A stretch of DNA of 49,313 nucleotides, from positions 1 through 49,313 of the IMG/VR virus record IMGVR_UViG_3300031775_000003, one strand, 5' to 3'. Source of the DNA: a virus. A model generated the notes under the pieces. It was not told where the DNA came from. It ran no database searches and saw nothing but the letters and a program-made list of their open reading frames with translations. Below, one piece after another: positions 1 through 8,837 of this stretch; positions within the stretch are counted from its first letter, which is position 1, and every line of letters starts with the position of its first letter. Position numbers and translations under genes: made by a program.

Positions 1-504
1 ACCGCTAAGTTCGGTGTCCTTGTTGGCGTTGTCGTCAACGTACTGGGAGAGGACACCACTAATGTCCTTGGCGTAACCACTGACGGCATCGTCGCGGGTG
101 TCGACGTAGCCCAAAATGGATGCTTCCCTCGAATCTACGTAGCCACTGACGGCATTGTCGCGGGTATCTACGTAACCGCTTAACGCAACATCTTTGGCCA
201 CCGCAAAACCGGTAAGGTAACCACTGACGGCATCATCACGGAGGTCAACGTAACCGCTAAGTTCGGTGTCCTTGTTGGCGTTGTCGTCAACGTACTGGGA
301 GAGGACACCACTAATGTCCTTGGCGTAACCACTGACGGCATCGTCGCGGGTATCGACGTAGCCCAAAATGGATGCTTCCCTCGAATCCACATACCCGCTG
401 ACCGCATCGTCGCGGAGGTCAACGTAACCGCTTAACGCAAGGTCTTTAGTAACCGCAAAACCGGCAAGGTAACCGCTGACGGCATCGTCACGAGTATTAA
501 CATA
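1..504. repeat. 252-bp tandem repeat, copies 1 and 2
   Basis: The block starting at base 1 begins again at 253 with nearly the same sequence. The period is 252 bp, or exactly 84 codons, so the fibre frame is preserved. The first ~110 bp of the two copies are almost identical; divergence grows towards the end of the second copy. The same block recurs at 2485-2988. Confidence 0.9.
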
Positions 505-3500
505 ACCACTAAGAGAATCCAATTTGGCTTGGGACGTTAAATTCCCACCAATTATATCACCTTCTACATAAAGATTTGAACCTCCGGTAATAAAGACTCC
601 CCCTTCGAAGTCGAAAGATAAACTTTTGTTTGGAGCTGAAATTAGGTCAGGATCACTCCCGTCAGTCATCACCGTAGACCCACCGACTCCACTAATATCT
701 CCCAAAAGTTTTATATCAGATGCTATTATATCCCCTATAATATCCCCCTCTACGTGTAGGTTTGACGTTGACCCAGTGATATAAACCCCATTTTCGTAGG
801 AAAAGGCAAGACTTTTATCCGGGGCTGAAACTAGATCGGGATCACTCCCGTCAGTCATTACTGTCGATCCGCCTACGCCGCTTATATCGCCAATTAATTT
901 AATATCAGAAACAATAATTCCATCGTCAAATGTCTTGACCCCTTCTACCGTTTGATCCTCTGTCAACAAGACCGCTTTGTCGGAAATCTCAGAATTAACG
1001 TAACCGCTAATCGCATCATCTCTGCCATCTATATAACCGCTGAGAGCGAGATCCCTTGCTACCGCAAAACCGGTAAGGTATCCACTTATTTTAGAATCTT
1101 CGCTATTGGAATGGCCACTTAGTAAATCTATTTTTGATTGGGAGGTTATGTTATTTCCTATTATGTTTCCTTCTACAACCAGATCTGAAGTTGATCCCGT
1201 AATATAAACCCCTCCCTCGAAGTCCAGAGCAAGACTTTTATTTGGAGCCGAAACCAAATCAGGATCACTCCCGTCAGTCATTACCGTCGATCCGGCAACC
1301 CCGCTTATGTCACCCCTTATTTTAACATCAGAAAAAACAACATCGTCATCAAACGTTTTGACTCCATTAACAGTTTGGTCTGTAGTTAATAAAACAACAC
1401 TATTGGTTAGATCTATTGCTCCTATTTGTTGGTCTACGTATCCGCTCACTGCGTCATCCCTAGAGTCTACATAACCACTCAAGGACTGATTTATCGATGA
1501 AGAGTGCCCGCTAATTAGATTGTCTCTCTGGTTTACGTATCCGCTTAGCTCAGCATCTTTTTGGACGGCGAATCCAGTTAGGTAACCACTTAATACTTCA
1601 TTTTTCTGGTCTGAATAAGTTTCGGAATAACCACTTACTAAGTCATCTCTAGAATTTACATATCCGCTTAGGTCGTTGATTTGATTTTTGCTTGCTATAT
1701 TTTCTCCTATTATGTCCCCTTGGATATGAAGGTCTGACCCCGTAATATAAACCCCTCCATCAAAATCCAGCGTCAAACTTTTGTTTGGAGCCGAAACCAA
1801 ATCAGGATCGCTTCCATCGGTTATAACCATTGATCCGTCGACACCACTAATGTCCCCGCTTATTTTAATATCTGATACCACTATACCGTCGTGGAAAGAC
1901 TTTACTCCACTGATTAGTTGATCGGTTTCAAGAAGGACCGCTTTGTCCGTAAGATCTATACCTTGTATTTGAGAATCTACATAACCCGTAAGATGCCCGC
2001 TAAGCTCAAGGTCTTTGGCAACGGCGAACCCAGTTAAGTATCCACTGACGGCATCGTCTCTTGTATTTACATACCCACTAAGCAAATCCAGTTGGGCTTC
2101 ACTTACAATATTGTTTCCAATTATATCCCCTTCTACATATAGATCGGAACCCGTTATATAAACGTCGCCATCAAAATCAAACGTTAAGCTTTTATCTGGG
2201 GCAGAAATTAGGTCAGGATCGCTTCCGTCAGTAATGACCATGGAGCCATCAACCCCACTAATGTCTCCGCTTATTTTCAAGTCAGAAACGACGATACCAT
2301 CATGAAAGGATTTTACTCCGCTAATCAACTGATCGGTTTCAAGTAAGACAGCCTTATCCGTAAGGTCTATCCCTTGTATTTGAGAATCTACATAACCCGT
2401 AAGATGTCCGCTAAGTTCAAGGTCTTTGGCCACCGCAAAACCGGTAAGGTATCCACTAACCGCATCGTCACGGAGGTCAACATAACCGCTAAGTTCGGTG
2501 TCTTTGTCTGCGTTGTCGTCAACGTACTGGACGAGGACACCGCTAATGTCCTTGGCATACCCACTGACGGCATCGTCGCGGGTATCGACGTAGCCCAAAA
2601 TGGAAGTTTCCCTCGAATCTACGTAGCCACTGACGGCATCGTCACGGGTATCTACGTAACCGCTTAACGCAATATCTTTGGCAACCGCAAAACCGGTAAG
2701 GTAACCACTGACGGCATCATCACGGAGGTCAACGTAACCGCTAAGTTCGGTGTCCTTGTTGGCGTTGTCGTCAACGTACTGGGAGAGGACACCACTAATG
2801 TCCTTGGCGTAACCACTGACGGCATCGTCGCGGTTATCGACGTAACCAAGAATGGAAGTTTCCCTCGAATCTACGTATCCACTGACGGCATCGTCACGGG
2901 TATCTACGTAACCGCTAAGCTCAACATCTTTAGCAACGGCAAAACCCGTAAGGTAACCGCTTATTTCGTCATCTCTACCAGTAAGGAATCCGCTTGTATT
3001 TTCTATGTGATTATATACAGCTTGAATATCAGCCCCTATCGTTTGGCCGAATCCATCAATTTCCTCTTGCAAATTACCGCTGATTTCTTTGGCATATCCG
3101 CTAACAAGATCATCATCTGCTTCAAATTTATTATATATTGCTTGGTGCTCCTGAAGGACGGTTTGTGCTAGCCCGGCCATATCTGAAACAACACCATCAA
3201 TTTCACCACTAACAGTATCTAGATTTCCGCTTACAGCGTCAACATACCCACTTAAAGCCTGATCGGACAGGGTTGTCTTACTGCCTAATTGTATTACTAA
3301 TCCAGAAACATTATCAACATAATTTCTTAAAACCGCATCGGCGTCATCGGAATAACCTACAACATAACCACTGACTGCATCATCCCTTGAATCTATATAA
3401 TTTTTTAAATCCGTGTGTACGTAACCGCTTAATGTTCCGAGATTTCCGCTTACTGAATTTGCGAAAAGCTGAATGCTATCTTCTCTTTCTTGGGTTCCTA

Positions 3501-3723
3501 CTATTTTGCCGCCAAATTTTAAATCACTAAAATCCTTTTCTCCATCGATTTGTTGATTCCCGGCGAGTAAAACAGCCCCTCCTCTTTCTACTGTGCGATC
3601 AGAAAGGTCCTTGAATGTGATTTTATAATTGTCTTCATCTGTTTTCGCGAGAACAAGATACCAAGAATCATCAGGCATTGAAGACTGTTGAGTCAATTCT
3701 GAGATCTTTTTATTGTCTGCCAT
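1..3723 (-). CDS. Repeat-built tail fibre-like protein, 3' end beyond window
   Basis: The frame opens at an ATG (3721-3723) and stays open for 1,241 codons to base 1, so the C-terminus lies outside the window. The N-terminus (about 80 residues, starting MADNKKISELTQQS) has the look of a virion attachment segment, with the phrase VLLAGNQQIDGEKDF, a pattern common at phage fibre N-termini. The rest is low-complexity repeats built on an 11-residue unit of the form DDAVSGYVDxR, broken by beta-type modules containing GSDPDLISAP and LYVEGDIIG. Hendecad periodicity would suit a trimeric right-handed coiled stalk; the other modules would suit beta-structured knobs. That is inference. There are no visible enzymatic motifs. 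The likely role is a host-contacting side or tip fibre, placed at the distal end of the tail gene cluster. Function is inferred from repeats and position only. Confidence 0.7.
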   Translation of the reverse strand, partial: MADNKKISELTQQSSMPDDSWYLVLAKTDEDNYKITFKDLSDRTVERGGAVLLAGNQQIDGEKDFSDLKFGGKIVGTQEREDSIQLFANSVSGNLGTLSGYVHTDLKNYIDSRDDAVSGYVVGYSDDADAVLRNYVDNVSGLVIQLGSKTTLSDQALSGYVDAVSGNLDTVSGEIDGVVSDMAGLAQTVLQEHQAIYNKFEADDDLVSGYAKEISGNLQEEIDGFGQTIGADIQAVYNHIENTSGFLTGRDDEISGYLTGFAVAKDVELSGYVDTRDDAVSGYVDSRETSILGYVDNRDDAVSGYAKDISGVLSQYVDDNANKDTELSGYVDLRDDAVSGYLTGFAVAKDIALSGYVDTRDDAVSGYVDSRETSILGYVDTRDDAVSGYAKDISGVLVQYVDDNADKDTELSGYVDLRDDAVSGYLTGFAVAKDLELSGHLTGYVDSQIQGIDLTDKAVLLETDQLISGVKSFHDGIVVSDLKISGDISGVDGSMVITDGSDPDLISAPDKSLTFDFDGDVYITGSDLYVEGDIIGNNIVSEAQLDLLSGYVNTRDDAVSGYLTGFAVAKDLELSGHLTGYVDSQIQGIDLTDKAVLLETDQLISGVKSFHDGIVVSDIKISGDISGVDGSMVITDGSDPDLVSAPNKSLTLDFDGGVYITGSDLHIQGDIIGENIASKNQINDLSGYVNSRDDLVSGYSETYSDQKNEVLSGYLTGFAVQKDAELSGYVNQRDNLISGHSSSINQSLSGYVDSRDDAVSGYVDQQIGAIDLTNSVVLLTTDQTVNGVKTFDDDVVFSDVKIRGDISGVAGSTVMTDGSDPDLVSAPNKSLALDFEGGVYITGSTSDLVVEGNIIGNNITSQSKIDLLSGHSNSEDSKISGYLTGFAVARDLALSGYIDGRDDAISGYVNSEISDKAVLLTEDQTVEGVKTFDDGIIVSDIKLIGDISGVGGSTVMTDGSDPDLVSAPDKSLAFSYENGVYITGSTSNLHVEGDIIGDIIASDIKLLGDISGVGGSTVMTDGSDPDLISAPNKSLSFDFEGGVFITGGSNLYVEGDIIGGNLTSQAKLDSLSGYVNTRDDAVSGYLAGFAVTKDLALSGYVDLRDDAVSGYVDSREASILGYVDTRDDAVSGYAKDISGVLSQYVDDNANKDTELSGYVDLRDDAVSGYLTGFAVAKDVALSGYVDTRDNAVSGYVDSREASILGYVDTRDDAVSGYAKDISGVLSQYVDDNANKDTELSG
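541..2300. repeat. Five copies of a beta-module in the fibre gene
   Basis: The minus-strand protein repeats a module reading roughly GDISGV-x-GS-x-V-x-TDGSDPDLISAP followed by SLxFDF, YITGS and LYVEGDIIG. The TDGSDPDLISAP core is encoded near 640-670, 830-860, 1250-1280, 1795-1830 and 2210-2240. Spacings of about 190, 420, 540 and 420 bp show that the modules alternate with variable numbers of SGYVD hendecads. Found by eye; not an alignment. Confidence 0.8.
2485..2988. repeat. 252-bp tandem repeat, copies 3 and 4
   Basis: Two further copies of the 252-bp block start at 2485 and 2737. They are about 90% identical by eye to the copies at 1-504. All four copies lie in the same frame of the fibre gene. 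About 2 kb of more diverged fibre repeats separates the two pairs. Confidence 0.9.
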
Positions 3724-3820
3724 TTTAAACTAGTTTAAGTCCTATTACACTCTATTTTAGCCTAACCGAATAGGTAAAATTCAGCCGCACACAGGGGTTT
3801 TCTTTTTATTTTATTATTCA
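3724..3820 (-). promoter_or_regulatory. Intergenic gap upstream of fibre gene
   Basis: This 97-bp gap lies between the end of the tube-like gene and the fibre start. On the minus strand it carries the word AGTGTAATA (plus-strand 3743-3751), 20 nt before the fibre ATG. The same word recurs before other genes in the window. No convincing Shine-Dalgarno sequence or hairpin is visible. Confidence 0.35.
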
Positions 3821-4945
3821 TCATTTATTTCCAATAGCTTCTTCCAGGGACTCCATTAACGTTGATAAGTATTCAAGTAAAAGATAACCGCTTCCTTCTT
3901 GTGCGAATGCATCTTCTTCATTTGACCCGCCTTCATCCGTAAGGAAATCAGCATAATCCCTATTTTGCTGCAGGAATACCATGCTGGCGTCTTTATCTAT
4001 TGGTAATGTTAAATTGTATCTAGAACTTAATAATCCCCCTACTCCCAGAGAGTAATCTTGATTTAATACTATCAGGTCATCCATTAAAATAGCAGATAAT
4101 TCTTTAAATTTATTCGTACAATTGGTTTTTTGTAGAATAATTGTTAACCTATTCAACTTTTCCCCACAAACAGCCTTGTCTAAATCCCCTTCTGAGAAAC
4201 CGTCTGCCGTGCAAGCTAAGGACAATTGGCACTGAGTTGGCAAAATGGGCTTTTTCTCATATCTAAACTTTCCAAAATCGCTAAGACTTCTATATTGCAC
4301 GGGAATACTTAAACTTAATGAACTTATATTTTGTTTTATATTTGTTCCCCCTAGAAAACTTTCATCCCTAATGTTGGCCAAGGCCATCATAGACGGCAAG
4401 ATAGTCTCTCTTTGTGCGAATAATTTAGATCCATCTCCGGGATATGACTCAAACATCATGTAATCCCCAACTGCATCAATGGTCACCGAAGGCATTTGTC
4501 TTGGATTTATATCCAAAGAATAAGACGTTATATAACAATTGCTTATGGCATAACAACTCAATTTCTTATTGGTAATATTTTCCGATTCTAAAAATTCTCC
4601 GCAATCATCCATTGTCGCTATTACGAAATCCAACGGGCCGCAATCTTTTATCCAATCATATACTGATTTTCCCTCTTCTATTGCAGTCGTTGTCACCGGT
4701 ATTCCTAAAGCTTTTTCATTCTCCAGTCTGGATATGAAATACTTAAACGAAAACTTTACCGAGGGGGCCGATATGACCTCCCTATGGACCTTTTGGGTTC
4801 CGATTGAGCTGGACTCCACCCTCGGGAGTTCAAAGCCCCAGGAAGCCTCGTGAACCAAGCTCACTTCCCTTAATCCAGTATTCCCGGCCTTGTCGTCAAG
4901 AAATACCCTCGCGGACCCATATCTAAAAACCTTTGCCATCCACAT
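3821..4945 (-). CDS. Tail-tube-like paralogue, 374 aa
   Basis: I do not recognise a named family directly. The layout matches the tube protein at 40284-41741: an N-terminal 'MAKVFRYGSARVFL' strand, a V-x3-S-x2-F-x3-R start of the first domain, a central 'SYSLDINPRQMPSVTID' segment comparable to 'YLSDWSIEASVGAIPSASATI' of the tube protein, and a C-terminal half opening with 'SLSLSIPVQYRSLSDFGKFRY', comparable to 'SFNLSIPLSRTPIDRIGSRF'. I infer a virion protein of the tube/ring fold, perhaps a distal tail ring or a fibre-anchoring hub, because it sits next to the fibre gene. The start is the ATG at 4945; an ATG two codons in (4939, giving MAKVF) is equally possible. Divergent from the plus-strand LRR gene. 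Confidence 0.55.
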   Translation of the reverse strand: MWMAKVFRYGSARVFLDDKAGNTGLREVSLVHEASWGFELPRVESSSIGTQKVHREVISAPSVKFSFKYFISRLENEKALGIPVTTTAIEEGKSVYDWIKDCGPLDFVIATMDDCGEFLESENITNKKLSCYAISNCYITSYSLDINPRQMPSVTIDAVGDYMMFESYPGDGSKLFAQRETILPSMMALANIRDESFLGGTNIKQNISSLSLSIPVQYRSLSDFGKFRYEKKPILPTQCQLSLACTADGFSEGDLDKAVCGEKLNRLTIILQKTNCTNKFKELSAILMDDLIVLNQDYSLGVGGLLSSRYNLTLPIDKDASMVFLQQNRDYADFLTDEGGSNEEDAFAQEGSGYLLLEYLSTLMESLEEAIGNK

Positions 4946-4984
4946 TTTATTACACTTGTGTAACTATATGTGTATATTTTAACG
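4946..4984. promoter_or_regulatory. Divergent intergenic region between tube-like and LRR genes
   Basis: This short AT-rich gap separates two divergent genes, so it should hold promoters for both. It contains AAGTGTAATA on the minus strand (plus-strand 4949-4957), about 10 nt from the minus-strand ATG. It also contains TATATTTTAA just before the plus-strand start. Neither gene has a clear Shine-Dalgarno sequence. Promoter assignment is by position only. Confidence 0.35.
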
Positions 4985-6559
4985 ATGGACTATTCCAAGA
5001 AAATTAAAATCGGTGGCGGAAAAATAAGAGTCGGGGGATCTAAAATTAACCACTTTAGCGACTGGGACGAATATTCCGACGATATAACCTTAAGGCACCT
5101 AAGCAAATCAAAGCATCGTATAGGAAGACGAATTTTAAATAAATATTTTATATCAGACCCCTCCTGGTCTCAATATTCAATAGACGCGAAACCTTATTCA
5201 ACGTCAGCTACGGAGTCCGGTTATCAATTAAGTTCCGACGGAGAGGTCGTTTCCCTATCCATGGACGATTCCCTTCCTCAAAGATACGTCGAAGGTAGCT
5301 ATAAATTAACATGGACGGATGAAAACGGAGGCTCTCATACGACAAGAGCTATTCCTAACTTCTCCCATGGAAACCATGTAGTTGATGTCATCAATGAAGA
5401 CTTACTCCAAAACTCGACTGCCGTAGCCAGCGTATACGGTAGCAACGCAGGGTCTTTTTATAAAGCCGACATAAAAATAACAAGTTATCCATCAGTCCTA
5501 GCTGGCGATTCAGATCTAGTCCAGATGCCAAAATCAGATAGGGTATTGACTGATAAGTATGATTTAAGATACCAAATCTTTAGTAGTAGTAACCAGACTG
5601 TTTATATTAGCATAGCAGCGACGGAAGAGCTTTCTTCTAATTACTTTGACTCTAACGACAACCCCACAGGAAACGGCGACCCTTCCCCCAGAAATATAAC
5701 CATAACCCTACAGATGGACGGCTTGGTTGATGGCATGAAGTATTTCTATGAGATTTGGAGGGATAGTCTCAACACTGTTATGGGTGGAGAGAACTGGACG
5801 GAGGAGAAAATCCATTCGGACAATTTTAAGGCTAACGCCACATCCAACACCATAACCTTTTCTCAGCCCACTACCAAGGATTCAATAACATACTTCAGAG
5901 CAAAGGTATTCAAAAAGACACTAGGAGTTACTTTTAACCTAACCGGAAACCCCACAAACCTTGACGAAGATACAACTATAGTCGACCCAGCCACGCCCTT
6001 CCCCAAAGGAATGATAAATTCAATCTTACCAAATGCCAATATGGTTGACCTATCCTTCGATGGAAACTATGACAACGTTTATGCGATGTTTGGGGCCCCG
6101 GCAGAATTTGACGCCTCCAGTATTCCGGCGGAATTGAAATCTTTGACTATAAAAAATTGCAATAGCTTGACAAGTTTCAAAAGCGAAAGTCCTTCGTATT
6201 TATCAAACGTTAAAACTCTTGATTTATCAAATAACGGCTTGACCTCATTTAATGTTTCGGGATTATCTTCAGTAACTTCAATAAATCTCTCTAATAATAG
6301 TTTAGTATCCTTTATAGGATCAGGCGGAGACCCAGTCAGTGATTCCGTATTTCCTATTTGCGATAAAATAGAAACAATTAATCTTAGCAATAACTCCATA
6401 TCCGACGATGGATTAAAGTCTTTGCTCCCCGGTATCTGGGGATCCGCAAGAAACGGAACTGTTGATTTTTCCGCAAATAGCACGAGTGTATCATCCTTGG
6501 CTTATTATCCAACATTCCAATCCATCTTGACAGATTTGGGCTGGACAATAATTTTATAA
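4985..6559 (+). CDS. Leucine-rich-repeat virion-associated protein (524 aa)
   Basis: The start chosen is the ATG at 4985 (MDYSKKIKIGGG); an in-frame GTG at 4970 would add five residues. The N-terminus is Gly/Lys-rich and basic. The middle (~60-350) is beta-rich with no motif I recognise. Residues ~380-495 are leucine-rich repeats of the forms LKSLTIKNCNSLTSF, VKTLDLSNNGLTSF, VTSINLSNNSLVSF and IETINLSNNSISDDG, ending in a short cap. LRRs mediate protein or glycan binding, so a receptor-contact or host-surface role is plausible, but this is inference. There is no signal peptide or membrane segment. It is one of two plus-strand genes set inside an otherwise minus-strand tail cluster and is followed after 1 nt by the 758-aa gene, implying co-transcription. 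Confidence 0.7.
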   Translation: MDYSKKIKIGGGKIRVGGSKINHFSDWDEYSDDITLRHLSKSKHRIGRRILNKYFISDPSWSQYSIDAKPYSTSATESGYQLSSDGEVVSLSMDDSLPQRYVEGSYKLTWTDENGGSHTTRAIPNFSHGNHVVDVINEDLLQNSTAVASVYGSNAGSFYKADIKITSYPSVLAGDSDLVQMPKSDRVLTDKYDLRYQIFSSSNQTVYISIAATEELSSNYFDSNDNPTGNGDPSPRNITITLQMDGLVDGMKYFYEIWRDSLNTVMGGENWTEEKIHSDNFKANATSNTITFSQPTTKDSITYFRAKVFKKTLGVTFNLTGNPTNLDEDTTIVDPATPFPKGMINSILPNANMVDLSFDGNYDNVYAMFGAPAEFDASSIPAELKSLTIKNCNSLTSFKSESPSYLSNVKTLDLSNNGLTSFNVSGLSSVTSINLSNNSLVSFIGSGGDPVSDSVFPICDKIETINLSNNSISDDGLKSLLPGIWGSARNGTVDFSANSTSVSSLAYYPTFQSILTDLGWTIIL

Positions 6560-6560
6560 A

Positions 6561-8837
6561 ATGGCTCTATCAGAAAATAAAATCATAATACCCCACAAGG
6601 CCTCCCTGGAGGGCGACCCTGGTGATGTTTCGACTCATAGACTATCTTTGCTCCCTTATTTTTTGGATATTGAAGGCATAACCGATCCCTCTAGTTGGGA
6701 TTGGTCCGTAGAGATTGGCAAACTTTTTCCTGAGAGAGTAGAAAAAAACTTTTTTGGGCTGATTACCAAGGTGATTCCTGCTCACTATGGCCTTACCCAA
6801 CAAGACATATCGTCGTCCAATCACATATACCGCCCAAGTGGAGGAGTTACTTTAACTGGATCTGGATACCCCGAATTCATTATTAATTTTGGAAAATTAG
6901 TCCCAGGAGAAGAATACCCGATTAATTTGATAATCAAAGGAAAAAAACTAGTGGGCGGAAATCCCATTCAAAAGAATTTTTACGAAAAATTAACATTCAT
7001 GATGGAAAAACAGAAGGTTACTAGTCCTAACGGATGGGTTGCCCATGTAAATCCCTATGCTGGCGCGGCAGCAGCAGCAACGAATCAAACTGGACACGTG
7101 TTAATGGTTGAAGACGGAGAGCTTTTATCGGTTGAAGTGGTAGGCTCGAAAGAAGGGAACGTCAATGCCACGGCATCAGCCACCCTTACGGATGTAGGAC
7201 TCGAAACCCTTCTGAGCTTAAACCCTAATTTATCAAAAACCCTAGTGGATACAAATGAGTATGGGAATGATTTGGATCGCAGGTATTATTATACAAGAGA
7301 AGAAAAGGATCAATATTACAATGCCTTAGTTAACAACGTCTACTTCTTCAAGAAAAATGAATTTGACGCCGAAAACAATATTAATGCCACATTGGATTTA
7401 GACCTTAGGGACTATTGGGCCAATGGAGGATACTTGAAGTATAACCATGAAACCTTTTCCAATGCCGGGAATGTAGTGGATTTTAACTTTTTGGCATTCG
7501 ATAGAACGAGAGGGGACGAAGCATGGCATGCCCCGGTTCAACTAGAGCCCACCCCAAATAGGTCCGCGACAAAGAAAGCTTATGTAGCTCAAATATTATG
7601 GGAACAAGGAAGGGGGTCTGCGTCATCTGCGGCAAGTTCTCAGATGAACCTCGTTTCACATCTAAAGATGGATGAAGCTTTTAGTTTGCTTACCATTGGG
7701 GCTTTTGCATACCAAGAGTTGACATTACAAAAGGCTCATGCTCTTGAATCTCCATATATTATCAAAAGAATGAGCGAGTATGTTCCTGGTGGAGGTACGC
7801 AAACCATTACGGTTAACCCAGGTCTTGTTTATGGTGATTATGATGTTGGCCAACTTGTCGAGGTTCAATCAAAATCAAATATGGTCATTCCGGGAGACGT
7901 AAAATTTGCAAGAATTTCGGAAACAATGAGTTATGAATTTAATGCTCTGTCCGGGATGATGGAAAAATTAAACACAAACGACATCAACCCTTTTCTGGAG
8001 ATGTGCTTTAGGGCTGGGTTTAGGTGGAATCAATCAACCTCTGCTACTTATAAATTGTCCACCCAAGTGGATCCGGTGACAAAGGACTATCTGCTGGGAG
8101 AAACAGGAATAAGCTCAAATTTTTCCGTAAGTGATGAAATCAGTGACGCAGTAAGAGCAAAGTTCGCAAGGAATAAAAATAACCCCCCGTCTCTTAATAA
8201 AACAATAAAAAACAAAAGAGCTAAAGGACTTACGGTCACAGAGGACAATGTCACATCAAGCAGGCAAATGTCTCTCCAGAATCACGAATGGCTTTCTTTT
8301 AACATGGCCCCATTCTTGAACGACTCAATTCCCCATCTTTCAAATCGCGGCTTCACTCTCAACGAATTAGGTTTTGGTTTAGACAAAGAAGGATTTCTTC
8401 ATGAAGCCACCCTTAAAATGAAATTAAGGGTTCCTCAAAGCGAAGATAGCATTAGGGCGGAATTAGAACTTAATCGCCTACCCCAGAACTTACTTGAAAA
8501 AGTAGGCATGGATTGGTATTATGATAATGTTTTGTCCGAAGGTCTTACGGTTACTCTTGGCGTTGGCTATGGGAAGACAAGTATTCTCGGGGAAGATACG
8601 GAAGAGGGGCATAAGGCTCAAATCCAAATTAAAACCCCAGACACCTTCTTTGGGTTTGAGTACGGTAAATACCATAGAGACGGCGGCACTCAAACCGAAT
8701 TAAGGTCAATGTACGAAAAGAAACTAGGCAATTTCCACGCGGGTTTTGACCTCCTTCTTTTTGACGCAGATACGGAAGTTTTACAAAGCGACGGTTTCCA
8801 GCCCCAATTCGGCGGGTGGGTATCATATCCGTTTTAA
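6561..8837 (+). CDS. Unknown large beta-rich protein (758 aa)
   Basis: I do not recognise this protein. It starts at an ATG one base after the LRR gene stop, so the two are probably translated together. The N-terminal ~170 residues resemble a structural beta domain; an Ala-rich stretch (GAAAAATNQTG) lies near residue 175. The last ~100 residues alternate hydrophobic and polar residues in strand-like runs (LTVTLGVGYGKTSI, FFGFEYGKYHRDG, FHAGFDLLLFD) and end in ...GGWVSYPF with a terminal Phe, a pattern seen in outer-membrane beta-barrel strands, though no signal peptide is visible. It could be a structural or adhesion protein or a host-interaction factor. Its stop codon abuts, with no gap, the stop of the convergent minus-strand gene at 8838. 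Confidence 0.55.
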   Translation: MALSENKIIIPHKASLEGDPGDVSTHRLSLLPYFLDIEGITDPSSWDWSVEIGKLFPERVEKNFFGLITKVIPAHYGLTQQDISSSNHIYRPSGGVTLTGSGYPEFIINFGKLVPGEEYPINLIIKGKKLVGGNPIQKNFYEKLTFMMEKQKVTSPNGWVAHVNPYAGAAAAATNQTGHVLMVEDGELLSVEVVGSKEGNVNATASATLTDVGLETLLSLNPNLSKTLVDTNEYGNDLDRRYYYTREEKDQYYNALVNNVYFFKKNEFDAENNINATLDLDLRDYWANGGYLKYNHETFSNAGNVVDFNFLAFDRTRGDEAWHAPVQLEPTPNRSATKKAYVAQILWEQGRGSASSAASSQMNLVSHLKMDEAFSLLTIGAFAYQELTLQKAHALESPYIIKRMSEYVPGGGTQTITVNPGLVYGDYDVGQLVEVQSKSNMVIPGDVKFARISETMSYEFNALSGMMEKLNTNDINPFLEMCFRAGFRWNQSTSATYKLSTQVDPVTKDYLLGETGISSNFSVSDEISDAVRAKFARNKNNPPSLNKTIKNKRAKGLTVTEDNVTSSRQMSLQNHEWLSFNMAPFLNDSIPHLSNRGFTLNELGFGLDKEGFLHEATLKMKLRVPQSEDSIRAELELNRLPQNLLEKVGMDWYYDNVLSEGLTVTLGVGYGKTSILGEDTEEGHKAQIQIKTPDTFFGFEYGKYHRDGGTQTELRSMYEKKLGNFHAGFDLLLFDADTEVLQSDGFQPQFGGWVSYPF

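Noticed and set aside
2374-2667. Plus-strand open frame over the fibre repeats
   Set aside because: It is the complement of the 252-bp repeats; composition and absence of ribosome-binding site mark it as a shadow of the fibre gene.
1-3000. Possible CRISPR array from many short repeats
   Set aside because: Repeats are in-frame coding units, spacers are also repetitive, and period follows codons, not a repeat-spacer pattern.
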